From Homalodisca vitripennis (lineage: Eukaryota; Arthropoda; Insecta; Hemiptera; Cicadellidae): a stretch of DNA of 64,000 nucleotides. The stretch is taken from the NCBI RefSeq assembly GCF_021130785.1, contig NW_025777932.1, positions 1 through 64,000 on the forward strand, read 5' to 3'. The position numbers were made by a program, and so were the translations under genes. This document shows positions 1 through 15,200 of this stretch, one piece after another. Position 1 is the first letter of the stretch. Each line of letters opens with the position of its first letter. The notes under the pieces were generated by a model, which saw only the letters and a list, made by a program, of their open reading frames with translations, had not been told where the DNA came from and made no database searches.

Positions 1-2084
<2,084 letters not shown>

Positions 2085-2185
2085 ATTGAATTGAATTGGA
2101 ATTGAATTGAATTGAATTGAATTATTTCCAAAAGCTTACAATTCAATGGCCCCGCTAAGTACAAACACTTATCAGCGGGGTCCAA
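2085..2185 (-). mobile_element. candidate 3' end of a non-LTR retrotransposon (pentanucleotide tail plus hairpin)
   Basis: Read on the minus strand, a GC-rich hairpin (2150-2180, seven-base GC arms around a short loop) is followed by a GGAAATAA-like end. A tail of about six TTCAA pentanucleotides then runs to 2085. LINE elements of the CR1/Jockey groups often end in short tandem repeats after such a sequence. No coding sequence is attached at this spot. The decayed LINE at 4.0-5.3 kb has the same orientation, so the two could be parts of one disrupted insertion. That link is an inference. Confidence 0.45.
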
Positions 2186-3099
2186 TATTAAAGTATCTTA
2201 ACTAAACCATACAATGTATTTATTAAGTTACGTATCAAAATTGGCATTCATTAACTTTGTTAAAGTTTACAAGCAAGAGTAACAGCATACAGGTTTGTTT
2301 TAATTTATCTTTACATTTCAAATTATTAACACTGATAAAAACCGGTCTCTTAACTCTTAAAATTAAGTTCATGTTCCTAACTAACAAATTTGCACTGGTC
2401 ATATAGTGTGATTGGATTGTAATGATTTATATTCAGAAGCAGTCGATGTCCTTACCCAATTCCAATCGGTATGAGACAAGAATAAATACCCCCTCCCATC
2501 AGGCGTTCCTTGTTCCGCCACTACCAGTGTTTATTTCTGCAATTGCAATACACGTGCAAAATCTAGCATGAATTTTGCTCTAATTATTAAAGTTCATTTT
2601 AAGATGATTATCAATAAATAAATAACTGTGTTAATTTATTTCACCCATGTGTAGCATTTACAGCATTCAAAATATATGTCAAATGTGTCTGTTTGCCTAT
2701 TCAGTCTGTGATATGATTGTGTTTGTGTTATCCCTGTGCTAACCTAATTGTGTTTTGGTATTGTGTTATTGTGTATGTGTTATTGCATTAAGTTTTGACG
2801 CATTTATATATTGATAATAATTCATTTTTCCTACTCCTTCCAAAATGTAAGTTATTTCATATTGCATATTGTTTAGTCATATCTAACGAATTTCCATTCC
2901 CTAACCTCTCTTACTGCAGTACAGTACGCGGCCACCACAACAACCCTGCAGCTCCTCCCCTCTTTAGTCTAGGCTTTCATACCAATGGCAAACCCTAGCA
3001 AACGGTTTATTATTTTATAGATAAAATTCATGTGTTATATTTGGCATGTGTTTATATTAAAAAAGCAATAAATATATAAATAATAATAAAGTAATAATA
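2186..3099. other. non-coding DNA
   Basis: No supported gene. A 67-codon open frame at 2795-2998 has no recognisable motif and is treated as chance. Confidence 0.5.
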
Positions 3100-3119
3100 T
3101 TTTAATCTAATAAACTTTA

Positions 3120-3765
3120 ACAAAAACAACTTATATATCAACAACAAAAAACTATAGGCTATGCTTTATAAATATATCTAAAACATTTTCTTAACAACGA
3201 TCCCATCATCACATCTAAAAGTTTTAAACACAAACAACTGACAACATTATGTCAGAATTTGCAACAAAAATATACAGTATTACTCTGTATCTGATTTTAT
3301 CTATAATAGGGCAACCAGATCCACCATAGATTCATGAAGCTTAATCAGGTTACATAAATAATTAAAAACTATCAAGCTAGACTATAAAACAATAAATAAC
3401 ATATTATAATAACTATATATACTTGGCCTATATGTTTATCACATATAACACAATCTAATAATGTTTATTCATAATATTCATCAAAGCATAACAAAACTAT
3501 AAAAAAATATAACATGGACCACAATAACAGATTAATATACACTATATGTTTATCACAGCAATAACCAAAATCAACAACAGACCCCAAACAACAACATTAA
3601 AATAACAAAACTAAACTATAAAAAATAACAATATTATAGTATAAGTTAACAACAAGTGAATATAGGCTATATATTTATCAAAGCAACAATCATTAAACAA
3701 CAGTAAATGTCCACAATTAACATTAAAATAATAACATACATACCCTACATTACTCACAAATTCTT
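3120..3765. repeat. degenerate ~122-bp tandem repeats in a G-poor strand
   Basis: The core TATATGTTTATCACA and variants recur near 3427, 3546 and 3668, spaced about 120 bp, with a weaker copy near 3150. The copies share runs such as CATTAAAATAACAAAACTA. The plus strand over the whole block is rich in A and C and very poor in G, a skew not seen in its flanks. It may be the 3' untranslated repeat region of the minus-strand LINE to its right, or a decayed satellite. Confidence 0.5.
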
Positions 3766-3999
3766 ATTTACTAATAAACATAATAAGTTAATAATATCTA
3801 GAAATGTTTTTAAACAGATCTATATTCTAAATTTATAACTCTTCCATTAACCACCTGTAAACAAGTTTTTTAAACTTACAATAATTATTTTCATTAAACA
3901 TATAATTTGGGTAGACTGTTAAATAGGCCAAGGAACAATATATTTCGCCAATCTTTTACCAAAAGTATTTGTTATTCTATAAACGTAGAATTTTTTCAA

Positions 4000-5310
4000 T
4001 ATTTCTTAAAGCTATAGAAGTGTTTCTTGCTGTTTGAAATTTTATATTTATTGTCTGCAAAATAATATACAAGGATGCTATAACTTGTAGTAACCCTTTG
4101 GTGTCAAGCTATTGGCTTGTATATACAACTTGTTTTTCTTGTAATACTATTAGTTCTGCCATTCAACATCATATCCAGACATTTCTTTTGAAGGCTTTGT
4201 AATCTTATTGAGGTGGTTGTATGCAGCTGTTCCATATGCAATTATTCCATATCTAACAGTTGACTGCACTAACGCCTTGTATACTGAAGTCTTGCTTTCA
4301 AAATTCAATATATTTTTTTAATCTATAAAATACAGCAACACACGAGCAAATCTTTTTCTGGATTTTCTCAATGTAGTATTTCCATGTTAAACCATTATCT
4401 ATTGTTATCACCAAGATAATCATAGGTACATACTAATTTTTATTCTGTCACAATCACATGAAGTGAGGTATAAACGTGTGTGTAGTTGCTCACACATACA
4501 TGTGTGGTATTTCAACACAGGCTCATTTCCTACTTTTTTATTTCTTAAGTGAATATTCATCATAACAGTCTTTTTTGGATTTAAAACAAGTTCCATATTA
4601 TGCAACCATTTATTTATTTCATTAAAAATCGTTTTGAAGCATTGCTTGGGCAGTTACCAGATCCATATGAGATGCTACCAGAAGGATGTTATCTGCATAT
4701 GCCCCACACCTTTACATGTTTAGTTACATTAAAAAAATTATTTATATAGATATTAAACAGTAATGGACCAAGGTTACTACCTTGTGGTACACCACAGTTG
4801 CTTAGCTTATATTCACTATAAGTGTTTACTATTTTTACTCTGTAACCTCTGTTTTGTAAATATGATTTGAACCAGTTTAAGTTTTACTCCCAACAACACC
4901 AATGTTCTCCAGGACTACTAACATCTTATTATGATTGATGGTATCAAATGCCTTTGATAGATCCAAAATAAAGCCAATACATAACACCCTTTTTCTAACT
5001 GTTCATTTACATAGTTAGTAAAGTCCTTCAAAAGAAGTTCAGTTCCCTTACCCTTTTGAAAAGCATATTGGTTCTCATTAATAATGTGACATTGATTCAA
5101 AGAACCCATTTAACTTATTCACAACAAATTGTTCATATATCTTTTCTATACTGGGAAGCAATGACACTGGCCTATAATTCTCATAAATTTCTCTAGAGCC
5201 CTTTTTATATATAGGTCTCACTATTGAAGTCTTAAGACACTCAGGGAATATTCCTTCACTCAAAGACAAATTTATTGCTCTAGCCAATGCAGGTCCAAGT
5301 GAATGTGAGA

Positions 5311-5311
<1 letters not shown>
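4000..5311 (-). pseudogene. Jockey/CR1-like LINE reverse transcriptase, 5'-truncated and decayed
   Basis: On the minus strand the conserved reverse-transcriptase order is readable across several frames. A fingers segment with ENYRPVSLLPSIEKIYE is near 5130-5190. QYAFQKGKGTELLL is near 5040-5075. The catalytic palm motif A region lies near 4940-4980 in a shifted frame, and CGVPQGS.LGPLLF lies near 4760-4800. The palm motif C reads YADN in place of YADD near 4690, so a catalytic Asp is lost. The C-terminal segment with STVRYGIIAYGTAAYNHLNKI lies near 4200-4270. There is no endonuclease domain: the 5' end stops at a (TA)n tract at 5312, which fits the usual 5' truncation of LINEs. Several frameshifts and stops show an old insertion. 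Confidence 0.85.

Positions 5312-5375
<64 letters not shown>
5312..5375. repeat. (TA)n microsatellite
   Basis: A pure TA run of about 64 bp abuts the truncated 5' end of the LINE remnant. It produces a spurious poly-Tyr/Ile open frame on the minus strand. Confidence 0.97.
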
Positions 5376-5378
<3 letters not shown>

Positions 5379-8300
5379 GTATTTAATATTAAAACATTTC
5401 TTATTGAAATGAAATTTAAATGTTTACAATACCCATACATTAAATAATTTGTATAATTTACTATGAACATAATAAATATGAATGGAGAAAAATAATATAC
5501 AAATATTTTTATGTAAATGGGGACTCAAAATAAATTTTAAATTTGCAATTAAATAATAGATATTGAAGAATTGTTTAAAGATATTACTAAAATTTATAAG
5601 AATATAGGTGTAACGATTAAAAAGGTGATTTAAAGATAAGGATATGTCCAAAGCTGTTTTGTTTCAATCGTTTAAAATTTCAATTTGTTTTCATTTTTAC
5701 AACTAATGAAACTAATTTCAAATTTATTTTTAGTACAATCCTTTTATCATCTTCGAATAGTCTATGCTTATTAGTTTATTTGTATTGTATACAGCTGAGG
5801 TTTATAACATATAACGCAAGTCACATCACGATATTCATTTTTATCTTAAAATAAACGTATTTAATTTATTTCAGTTGAATATTAGCAGTGACTTTAACGG
5901 CCCACTGGACATTGTCTTTTCATGGACATAAGTCTACCTCTTGCAAGCTCTGACATTCTGAGCTGGATATGCCGCAGCGTGTGTGTAGCCTGCACAACGT
6001 CTGTGAGTTGGCATCACTCCATATAAAAAGACCCTGTTCTTATTACTAACCCTTCCTTTGCCATCTGTTTCAATGTTCTATAACTATCAGTCCAGATGTA
6101 ACTAATTTTTATTCTATTCGTTAATCTTTCATTGGTCCTTCTAGCCAGAGTCTGTCGGTTTGGATTTTTTTATAAATGCATAACACATATTTTAGATATT
6201 TTCGAAAATTTACAGAAAAACCAAATCTTTACCATCGTTATTGTTTGGTTGTGAGATAAAAATTAAACGGTTTTAGTATTTTGTTTATGAATATATTCGT
6301 CATAGCTCTTTAATATTTTTTTTCTTGGAGACAGAAATAGTAGAATGAAAACATTTGATATTTTAATGAATAATCGTTGATATTTAATGAAAGATTTAGG
6401 GGGACTCTTACAACCAAGCCAACGTAAATATGACTAAGGATAAAGCTATGAAATATTACCATATACATACAAATATGACATGTATTATACCATACATTTG
6501 GAAGTAATATGAAACCTTATAGTGCTACTGTGACCATGGTAGAATTCCCAAGATACATGTCACCATTAAAAACGATATACATTGCTTAACCTACTAATTT
6601 TTTATCAGGAAATCTTTGAGTAATTGCTGATAAAAAGTAATTTATACATACAATTAAATTAAGTATTAGATTATATCAGTTAAAACATTCACAATGATTC
6701 AGCAAATTATTTCAAAACCTCATCTGATATTGATAGTAATTCTTTGTGTTCATGACTGAAATATTGTTGAACTGGTTTACTTTTATTGATAAGAAACTGT
6801 GTTTTAATAATACTCATTCTGTATAACCTTTTTCAGAATATAGATGTAATATGTTATTTATAACTATGCTTTTATTATTAATAAAGAACTTCTGTAATAA
6901 ATTAAAAAAATTTTCTAACAAAAGAATCATTAGTTAATGGGTTACTTATTACTTTAATTATTTTAAACTCTACATAATATCAGTCCACTTTCTCTTGAAC
7001 TGAAGTATGTGTCTGGCCGGAGTAAATGTAATAAGGAAAGTTTGTGCTCGAAACAGGACTTTTCTCTATAACGCTACTTGAAAACTAATTTTATAATTTC
7101 ACCGATCCTTCACATAATTTTTGGCCAAACATATTCATAAAATTTTAACTTTCATAAATAATTTATAACTATGATTTAGGTTTAATTATCTGTATTAATA
7201 TCGCCTAATGGTAAAAAACGTGAATAACATGTCAATTTTGAAGATATCGTAAAACTGTGTGAATGAAGTGTTTTATAACATGGACCTATATTCATTAAAA
7301 ACAGAATTTCATTTATTATTTAACAGATCCATTGTTAAGTAATTAACTAACATTTATGAATTGGTATTAGATTGAAACACATACCACAGTGAGAAACTGC
7401 TCCGTTGGATTTAAATACATTGTTGAAAAAGAGAGGCTTTCCCATTTTAATTCCAAATTGTGGTTTAACTATAAGGAAACTATTAAGTTTAACATTAAAT
7501 TCAATAATATAAAAGTAAATTTAATTTATTTGGAGGGTGGGGACTACTACAATTACAATTAACGATATAATCACATATTCATCCCTCAGCAACACTAACT
7601 AAATGTATTTCAAAACATTCCATCTCAAGAAAGTGTAAGGTTGTATGACAAACCCCCAGAATATGTTAAATTAAAAACCAATAAAAACGTTACCGTGGAT
7701 AAATATATGGAATATATCATTAAATGAGCTTAAAAAACTAAATTCTAAATTAAAGGTTAACATTACTTAAATTTTAAAACATTTTATCTTTAATTATATC
7801 GATATTACCACTAACGGTATACTTAAAAAAATATTTTACTATTTTTCAATTAGTAAGATATTAGTAGTAAAGAAGCTATTTAAACGTTTTTTTTATTCAT
7901 TTTGCATTCATAACACAACTTATTTTTGTTAAATTGAAATAAATGTTTTGTTTTTGGTATTGTAAAATATTTATTTCCAAATATTTAGAAATACTTGAAA
8001 GGAGTAAAATTTGTACTATACACAAAAAGGAATATTAAGCATTTACCTACAAATCACGATAAAAGTTTTTTAAAACCATTTACGGAAATCAGTAACATAA
8101 AATTATCCACTAATATAAAAAACGCTGAATAAATGTAAGAAAATAGTAACAATTGTTAGAAATTGTGAACGTTTACTGCGTTTTAATGACATTACTATAT
8201 CATAGGAGTAGTAACTCACACAACAAAAACCAGTTCATTCCATGTGACAGTATGTAATCGTGACAAAGGGGATGTCAGACAGGTAATGACAATGTCACGG

Positions 8301-8515
8301 ACAGGTTGACACCTGTATTGCGTCGAGTGTCAGTGCACTGTGCCAGTGATATGTTTCAATCATTTTGAAAGGTTTTCTAATTAAATGATTTGATACTTTC
8401 TTTAGTTTTTTCATAAGTATTACAGAATGGAACAACTTAATATATGACATTTTTTCTATTTAATTTTATTAAACACTATAATGTGTTTTAATTTAGGTAT
8501 TAGAAAATATACATG
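5376..8515. other. AT-rich non-coding DNA
   Basis: No gene is supported. A GC-richer patch at about 5880-6060 and a TGACA-rich patch at about 8230-8340 stand out from the background but match nothing I recognise. Confidence 0.5.
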
Positions 8516-9660
8516 AATTATATTCATCTATGTATATAAAATAGAAAGCCCTCATTAATTTACTGCCTCACTCATTACTTGTTCTCCAAATGTTTTAACC
8601 CCACACAATGTTGGCATTTGCCAAAAATATGCCTCATGACTCGCAGCTAGAGCATTTACGTACATTAACATCAAACATCAATAGGAGTTCAAATGGGCTT
8701 GAAAACTTATAACAGCAATATTTCTTTTTACTCTATGTGTCCTGGAAAAAATTATATTCTAAAAAACATGTATTTTATTGTCTAAATAGTTAAATAAAGA
8801 TCTTTATAACAATCATTCATAGAACTTAAAAAGATACTTTAACGCATACATGTGTTATATTTTACAAAATTCTAGCTATGTTAGAAAGATAAAATTTGGC
8901 ACATTTGATTGTTAAAGCCTAAATATTATTACGAGCACCGGAAGTATTTTTTATCGGAAGTAGTAGGTTTTTTGACGAAAATAGACTTTTTCCACACCAA
9001 CTTATGTTTATACTCGTATATTCTTTATAGGGTTTGCAAACACGACTAAAGCTCCCGAAATGCTTCTTAGACTGAGTTGGTATATATATATTTTTATCTT
9101 AAACTCAATCTAAACTATAACTATAATACTATAACTTTAACTATAACACAGTGTGTGAATTTTAATTCATTCTAACCATTCATGGCTCTTTGAATGCTAA
9201 ATCTAAAATTAGATCTAAAGGTAATTTTTTTTAGCTTGTGAACTTCTTTATAATGAATACTAATAAAATACGTTCCATAAATATGCCTACTTCCGATTCG
9301 TAATAACTGTAGGGCTCAATCACCGTACACCTAAAGAGCCTTCAGTAAGAATACTATAATATATTCTTTCATTCTGTCCTAAAATATTTCAACTGTAAAA
9401 TTATTCATTCAAATATTATAGTACATGTCAGAGAAATTTGTGATTTTCATGGATATTCAGAAATATCCTGTATCATCCTCCGACTTATGATTCCAAAATA
9501 TAAGCTAAATTGTTCCAAAGTGGATCGCGAGACTGGAATGTCTTCTTGTGGCTATTAACAAATTTCAGGAGTGTTGGTTTACCCATTGAAAAGGATTAGC
9601 TTAGGACCTTTTATTCAATGGAAATTCATGGGTATACCCGGGTGTAACTGCTAGTATGTA
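8516..9660 (+). mobile_element. possible short interspersed element of the 'CCCGGGTAACAGCTAGT' type
   Basis: The left side (TGTATATAAAATAGAAAGCC followed by TCACTCATTACT) and the right side (TATACCCGGGTGTAACTGCT followed by AGTATGTA) resemble the two ends of a non-autonomous repeat class seen in many insect genomes. The interior has no open frame. Boundaries are approximate, and no target duplication could be defined by eye. Confidence 0.35.
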
Positions 9661-12600
9661 TGTTCAGAAATTTTAATGGGAATGGTAAACTAATATGAGG
9701 AATATATGTGAAGTATTACACACTATATATTTTTTATAAGTATTTTTTGGAGATGAATTTTAAGTAAGACATTTTTAGACATCAAGCCAGTGCAATGGGG
9801 CGCCTAGTGAGACAATGTGACTGCCACGTAACTCATAAGTGTCTCTGATGTCGAAACGATGTAAAGGTTGGTTTTAAGCTTCTTCGTCGGTAACTTTTTT
9901 TGTATTTCTTCAGACCAATGAGACTCAAATCTTCTCTTCTAATGTCAGCTTAATCTTCATTCCAGGAGTCAAGTCTGAGATAGCGTAAGATCCCAGATGC
10001 TGCAATAAAAGTAAGTTCATCTTTAGCTATATTCAATATTCATATGGATTAAAGTAAATTAAATCCTAATCCTACAACTCTTTACTGATTTAACTTAATA
10101 TTACATACGTAGCAAGGTTTAAATGTATATACTTTTGTGTATACAAAAAAAAAACGTTTCTTTTAATGTGTACCTTTGCTAATGGCGTGTACGTATAACC
10201 ATGGAGCTATGTATTTTAAAGTCATATATTTTAATAAACGATTACAAAGTTAAATTTATCATTGCTTGGGAATAGTTACGTTTTGTACCGTTGAAATTTT
10301 ACGCTCTAAACTTGTAAATTAGATAATTATATGTTTTTTAAATATTAGTATCAGTACATAATGTAATATTTATTATAACGCTTCAAACTAGTTCCAGACA
10401 CAGCCCTTCAGTGTAAGCTAAATTCCAAACTAATCGATGATATATGTATATAATTCTATTAACTATAGATTGTAAATATTGTACGACAATCATATTTTTT
10501 ATAAATAAACGTATCCCCGGATGAAAGCTTCACTTTCAACAGATATGTGTTCTTCCCCAAATATGTGTTGTTATTTATATATGGGCAACACTGTAGATGC
10601 ACAAGAGCAGAACATCAATAACAGCAATTTTCGAGAGATTAGGATAACATGGTAAATTGCTAGGTCTAGATTATTGATAAGGATGATTGTTAGAGTAGGT
10701 GGAGTTCACATCCTATTAATGGTTGGTTCTAAACTGACGACTTTGACTGGAGATACTAAACAAACTGCTCATTTTTGCAAGATAATATAAGCCGTTATTA
10801 CTCTTCAGGGGATCTCAATAAGGAGAAACCCCAACTCCAATCTAAAAATCCGGCCAGTCTGAAGGCAGATAAAATCCTTTTTTGGGGTTAAGTGCAATGA
10901 GAGAGGTTTCTTAGTTTCTCGAAGTTTACAAAAAGTATCTTAATAATGCTTTAGTTTTACTACCGTTATTTCTCAAATATGTGTTCATTGCACTCACTTC
11001 ATGCGCTAAAGATTTACATATTTTAGACTTCAAAGGTTAAAAATAACTATTTTACTTATTATTAAAGGGTTAGTAAAGCCTATCACTCGAGAGGCTAGGA
11101 AGAACTAAACTATAGACTTGAAATTTTGCGTGAACATTTCTTTATATTCATGAGCAACTGGATTCGGCAATGGGTCACTTTATGACATTCAAATATACAT
11201 TAGTGATCTGTTTTACGTTGGTCTAATGGATAACTTGCTATAATGATAACTAGAAAATTACACACTAAAATTTAATGGACCACAATCATATTGAATTTGA
11301 ACATGTCACAGACTAACAGATGTAGCTGAGGCATTTAAACTTTGCACGCAAATACAGATAAGCGTCTTATGTTAGCTTTCTCCTATAATGTATTACATAA
11401 TGAAGACAGACTTCTGAACATTAATACAAAATCATAATTAAACATTAATTGAGTGTAGATAATGATAAAGATATGATTTGCACGATAGTTCAGAACATGA
11501 AGAAAAGTTTATTCTATCTTATTATATTAGTTTTATTAATTTAAACTTCAAAAATCTTGTACTTAATTGTAAAATTAATTATCTTTTTGCTTTGAAAAAC
11601 ATTGTTTAACAAAGACACTATGTATGTAAATGTTCTTCAAACTATTACAAAGTGAAAAAAAAAAACACTTCGTTACTGTATATAACTGTAACAAACAAAT
11701 AGGGAGGAGATATTACATGACTATTATATCAGAGCTCATCTGTTGTAATCAGCTTACACACGCTGCTGACGCAGCTACACATTTCTGTCGAGGAATGTGA
11801 AATCTAGCGGACTGGATTACGGAGATTCCGCTCTGAATACATAATCTACAACATACTCAAGAGTCGACCACGTGACACTGAAGAGTTCATACAATGGTTT
11901 GGTGTTATTTTGGTATTTTTTTTTTCTGAACATTATATATAATAAATAATATTAAAAGTTATTTAGTAGACACCTATCTACCGTCTTAATACAGATATGT
12001 GCTATTGGTAAAAGAAATCTAAAACAACTATTTTAACTATAGTTATAGTTTATTTAAATTTAAATGTTATGATTTTATAGTAGAGAACAAAACACTTTAA
12101 TTTTTACATCAACCTTCTAACCTGTTCCTAAGGCATAAGTTTATTTATCATTGTTATTTAACTAATTTTAGTACCCTATAAAATTATTAGATTATCGGAT
12201 TATTTCTATAATGTAAAATAATCACTTTTTGGTAATTATTTTGTTTCAATATGAATTATTCTTAAACGTAAAATACGTGTGGGTTAAATGTTTTTAACGA
12301 AAATCTAAGGAAAAATTGGAATTATTTGTAATAATTAGTTCGAATGAAGGTTTGTTCTTTTACATGCATCGTTATTAGATTTCAAGGGTTATTAAAAGGG
12401 TTAATGGTAGTCAATTCAAAACTGTCGATTAAAGCAAACAATATTTTATCAAAAGTTAATTATTTGAAATTGACTGTTATGTGATATTTTTATTTCTATC
12501 TTGTGTATAAGAATATTTTCTAAATGATAATTTAAAAAATCATAATAAAATATTATTAAAATTTGATTCTGTTGTCTAAATTTTAATTTACTTTAAAATT

Positions 12601-14659
12601 ACTTGACAGTGACTGTACACACTTTTGTTTTACTCATAAAGTTAGGAAAAGTAAATTATAGTACAAATTTCTGATACTTCCACGTCTGCCACAGATTTTA
12701 CTGGTTCTTATCATTTCAATCTTGTTGCATTTTATATTTGTATGACTATATTTACTGTATAAAAGCCTAGTAATTGAATATCCAGGCTTCGACCTGCTAA
12801 TTAGCTGTTTTTTCAGTAGTACTATCTATATTAAAACAATATTAGTCATATATCTAGATATATTTATTTCCATTTTATTCTTAATTACATAGAATACTGT
12901 GAAGTAGTTTTAATTTTTTAGAATATCCTAGAAGCACACCATAATAACAAACTCATGTATATGCAATGTCTAAACAATGTTCAAAATGTTTAATCTATCG
13001 TCGGAAATCAATACGTAGCAAATCATCTCAAAATTTTATACATCTCAGAATACACTTAGCTTAGACGCAAATTCTCTAATTCTTATCCACTGTATAATTT
13101 ATATCTCCACAAAATGCGTAGCCAAAACTCTCTTCTCTCATTCCACTTTTTAAAACATGTTATAGAACAACAGTACTAGTTACCAACATATGCATATCCC
13201 TCTTGATTATTTTAAGCCTGAAAAGTTTTTCCTACATATTTTGAAAGGTATTTTAACACTTAATCAATGTGAAATAATAATTAATTTGAATTCTTCAGTT
13301 AAATATCTTTAGTGAGAATTTTTGCTGCGGGTGTGGTAATAGGCAATTTGTGTTTTTATTTAACTATTCCAACACTCACGATTGTATATGTCAATCTTAT
13401 ATATATTGTTAATTAATTTTAAGAGTATGGTTATAATTGGTAAAGTTAAAAATTCCTTTTTATAAGTACACAAAAAAAATCTGAATTATGTTGGATCTAT
13501 TTGGATTTTTGTATATAAGGACAATTCCAACTGTTTATCTAAATGTGCTCTTTTTCTAAAATTGTTTATAATTTGGATTACGTATTCAAGAGATATCATG
13601 CGTAAATCTATACAAACTATTAAATTCAAAGAATAATTTTACTCCAGCCCCAGCGTGACTCTTTCTAAGGCTCGGCCAATAAAAATGAAACGGAACATCC
13701 CAATATTATGGATTATATTAGAGTAGTAAGAGTGTTATTTAAATGTTTTAAATTATGAGTAGCATTGGTTGACAAAACTAGATAGAAATTAACTTAAAAA
13801 CTACCTGTTTCCATGGGCGTAGTCAATATAAATGTTATTATATCACATGAAAAAACTAATAGTAAATTAAACACAAATTAAATTTATAGATATAGAATAG
13901 TCTATATTGTATTGTTCAACAATGTCACCAGATGTTTGATTGAATATACTGTTTTTTTATAATATACTTCATTAAAATTTCATAGCAAACTTACATTTTG
14001 TTCAACTTGGTATGAAATTTTTTAGTAAAAATTAAAACATAGCTTGACATATAGTACTATTCTGTAAGCATTATAAGTAATATGTAATACATACTTGAGA
14101 TTTTTTTATTAATAGATAGATCTCGCATTTAAGTACTTCAATCATGCCCTTTTATACAATTATAAAAAATATAAATCATTTATAGTATGCAGAGACATAA
14201 GGGCTTGACAAACACAATCAAGCTGCTTCCCTGAAACCACGTCAAAGCCAGCTTGGGCACAATGTAAACAGCCAAGCCGCAGAACATTGGATAGACGTGT
14301 GATCATGTGCTACAGTGGGTCTCCCGTAATCTACTGCCTCTCTATTGCGTTGTATTTGTTAGTACTTGCAATTTGTGTTCCTACTGACTTTCTATTCTTT
14401 TTCTATCCAATTCCTAGAACTCCCTATCATGTACTAGTTATGTTTTATTTATCTCAAGTATACAATTTACGTCAGAAAATACATAATTGGAGTTATGGAT
14501 TAGTAGAAAATATAATTTTTATTACTAGACAATATATTCGTAGTTTAATATAAATATGTTAATAGAGTTACGGGATTTGCCATATTTATATTGTACAAAA
14601 TGTAAAACAGAGAACACGTTAAACACACACCGTCACAAACTGTCAAAACAAGCCGGAGG
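9661..14659. other. AT-rich non-coding DNA
   Basis: Five kilobases without a supportable gene, RNA or transposon. An open frame of 88 codons starts nearby at 14287 but is low in complexity and unrecognised. Confidence 0.5.
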
Positions 14660-14689
14660 CTGCTGACTTTTACCACTTTCCCTAAAAAC

Positions 14690-15200
14690 CATTGCCTTAT
14701 TGTTCTCAATGTTTCAGATGATGCTCCTCAGTACCACAGGGAATGCTGAAATTATTTCTTCAATGCTCCACTTTCGTTTTGCGTGGGTTTTGTTTATGCT
14801 ATTAACTCTGGTTGGGCCCATTTGCTCTAGTTTGGATATTGTAGCATTTCTTTTTCTGGCCTCATCTACTGTATTTACTTCAGTTCTGTAATCAATGTAT
14901 TTCTGGAATCTACACACAAAATCACGTGGCGTTATATCAGAAGAATGAGGTGACCATTGTATCAGTAAACGATTTACAATTCATAACTATGGGATATTAT
15001 TGTCCCAAGATTAATGAACATCCGATGACCTGTTGTGAGGTGGTCCGCCAAGCTGAAATATCAAGTTTTGAGTACCTTGAAATTGCACAAAATTGGTAAA
15101 TTATCCTATCATAGAATGATGCGATTAACAATGAAAATGGTCGGTAAAACTCGTGCATCTAATTCTAATTCTACGCCATGCATTGTTTTTCAGCGAATCT
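14690..15200 (-). pseudogene. Tc1/mariner-like transposase fragment
   Basis: On the minus strand a segment near 15010-15060 reads like the FQxDGAPPH motif of IS630/Tc1/mariner transposases (here FQLGGPPHNRSSDVH). A second segment near 14920-14975 reads IQWSPHSSDITPRDFVCRF, the counterpart of the family's WPPRSPDLTPLDFFLWG block that holds the third catalytic acidic residue. A C-terminal helical tail runs on to about 14714. The catalytic Asp of the first motif is changed (DGAPPH to GGPPH) and frames are broken, so it is dead. Neither inverted repeats nor the N-terminal helix-turn-helix region could be found. Confidence 0.7.

Noticed and set aside
14287..14553. 88-codon frame with hydrophobic stretches
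   Set aside because: Low-complexity AT-rich sequence, no family recognised, no conserved start context; likely chance.
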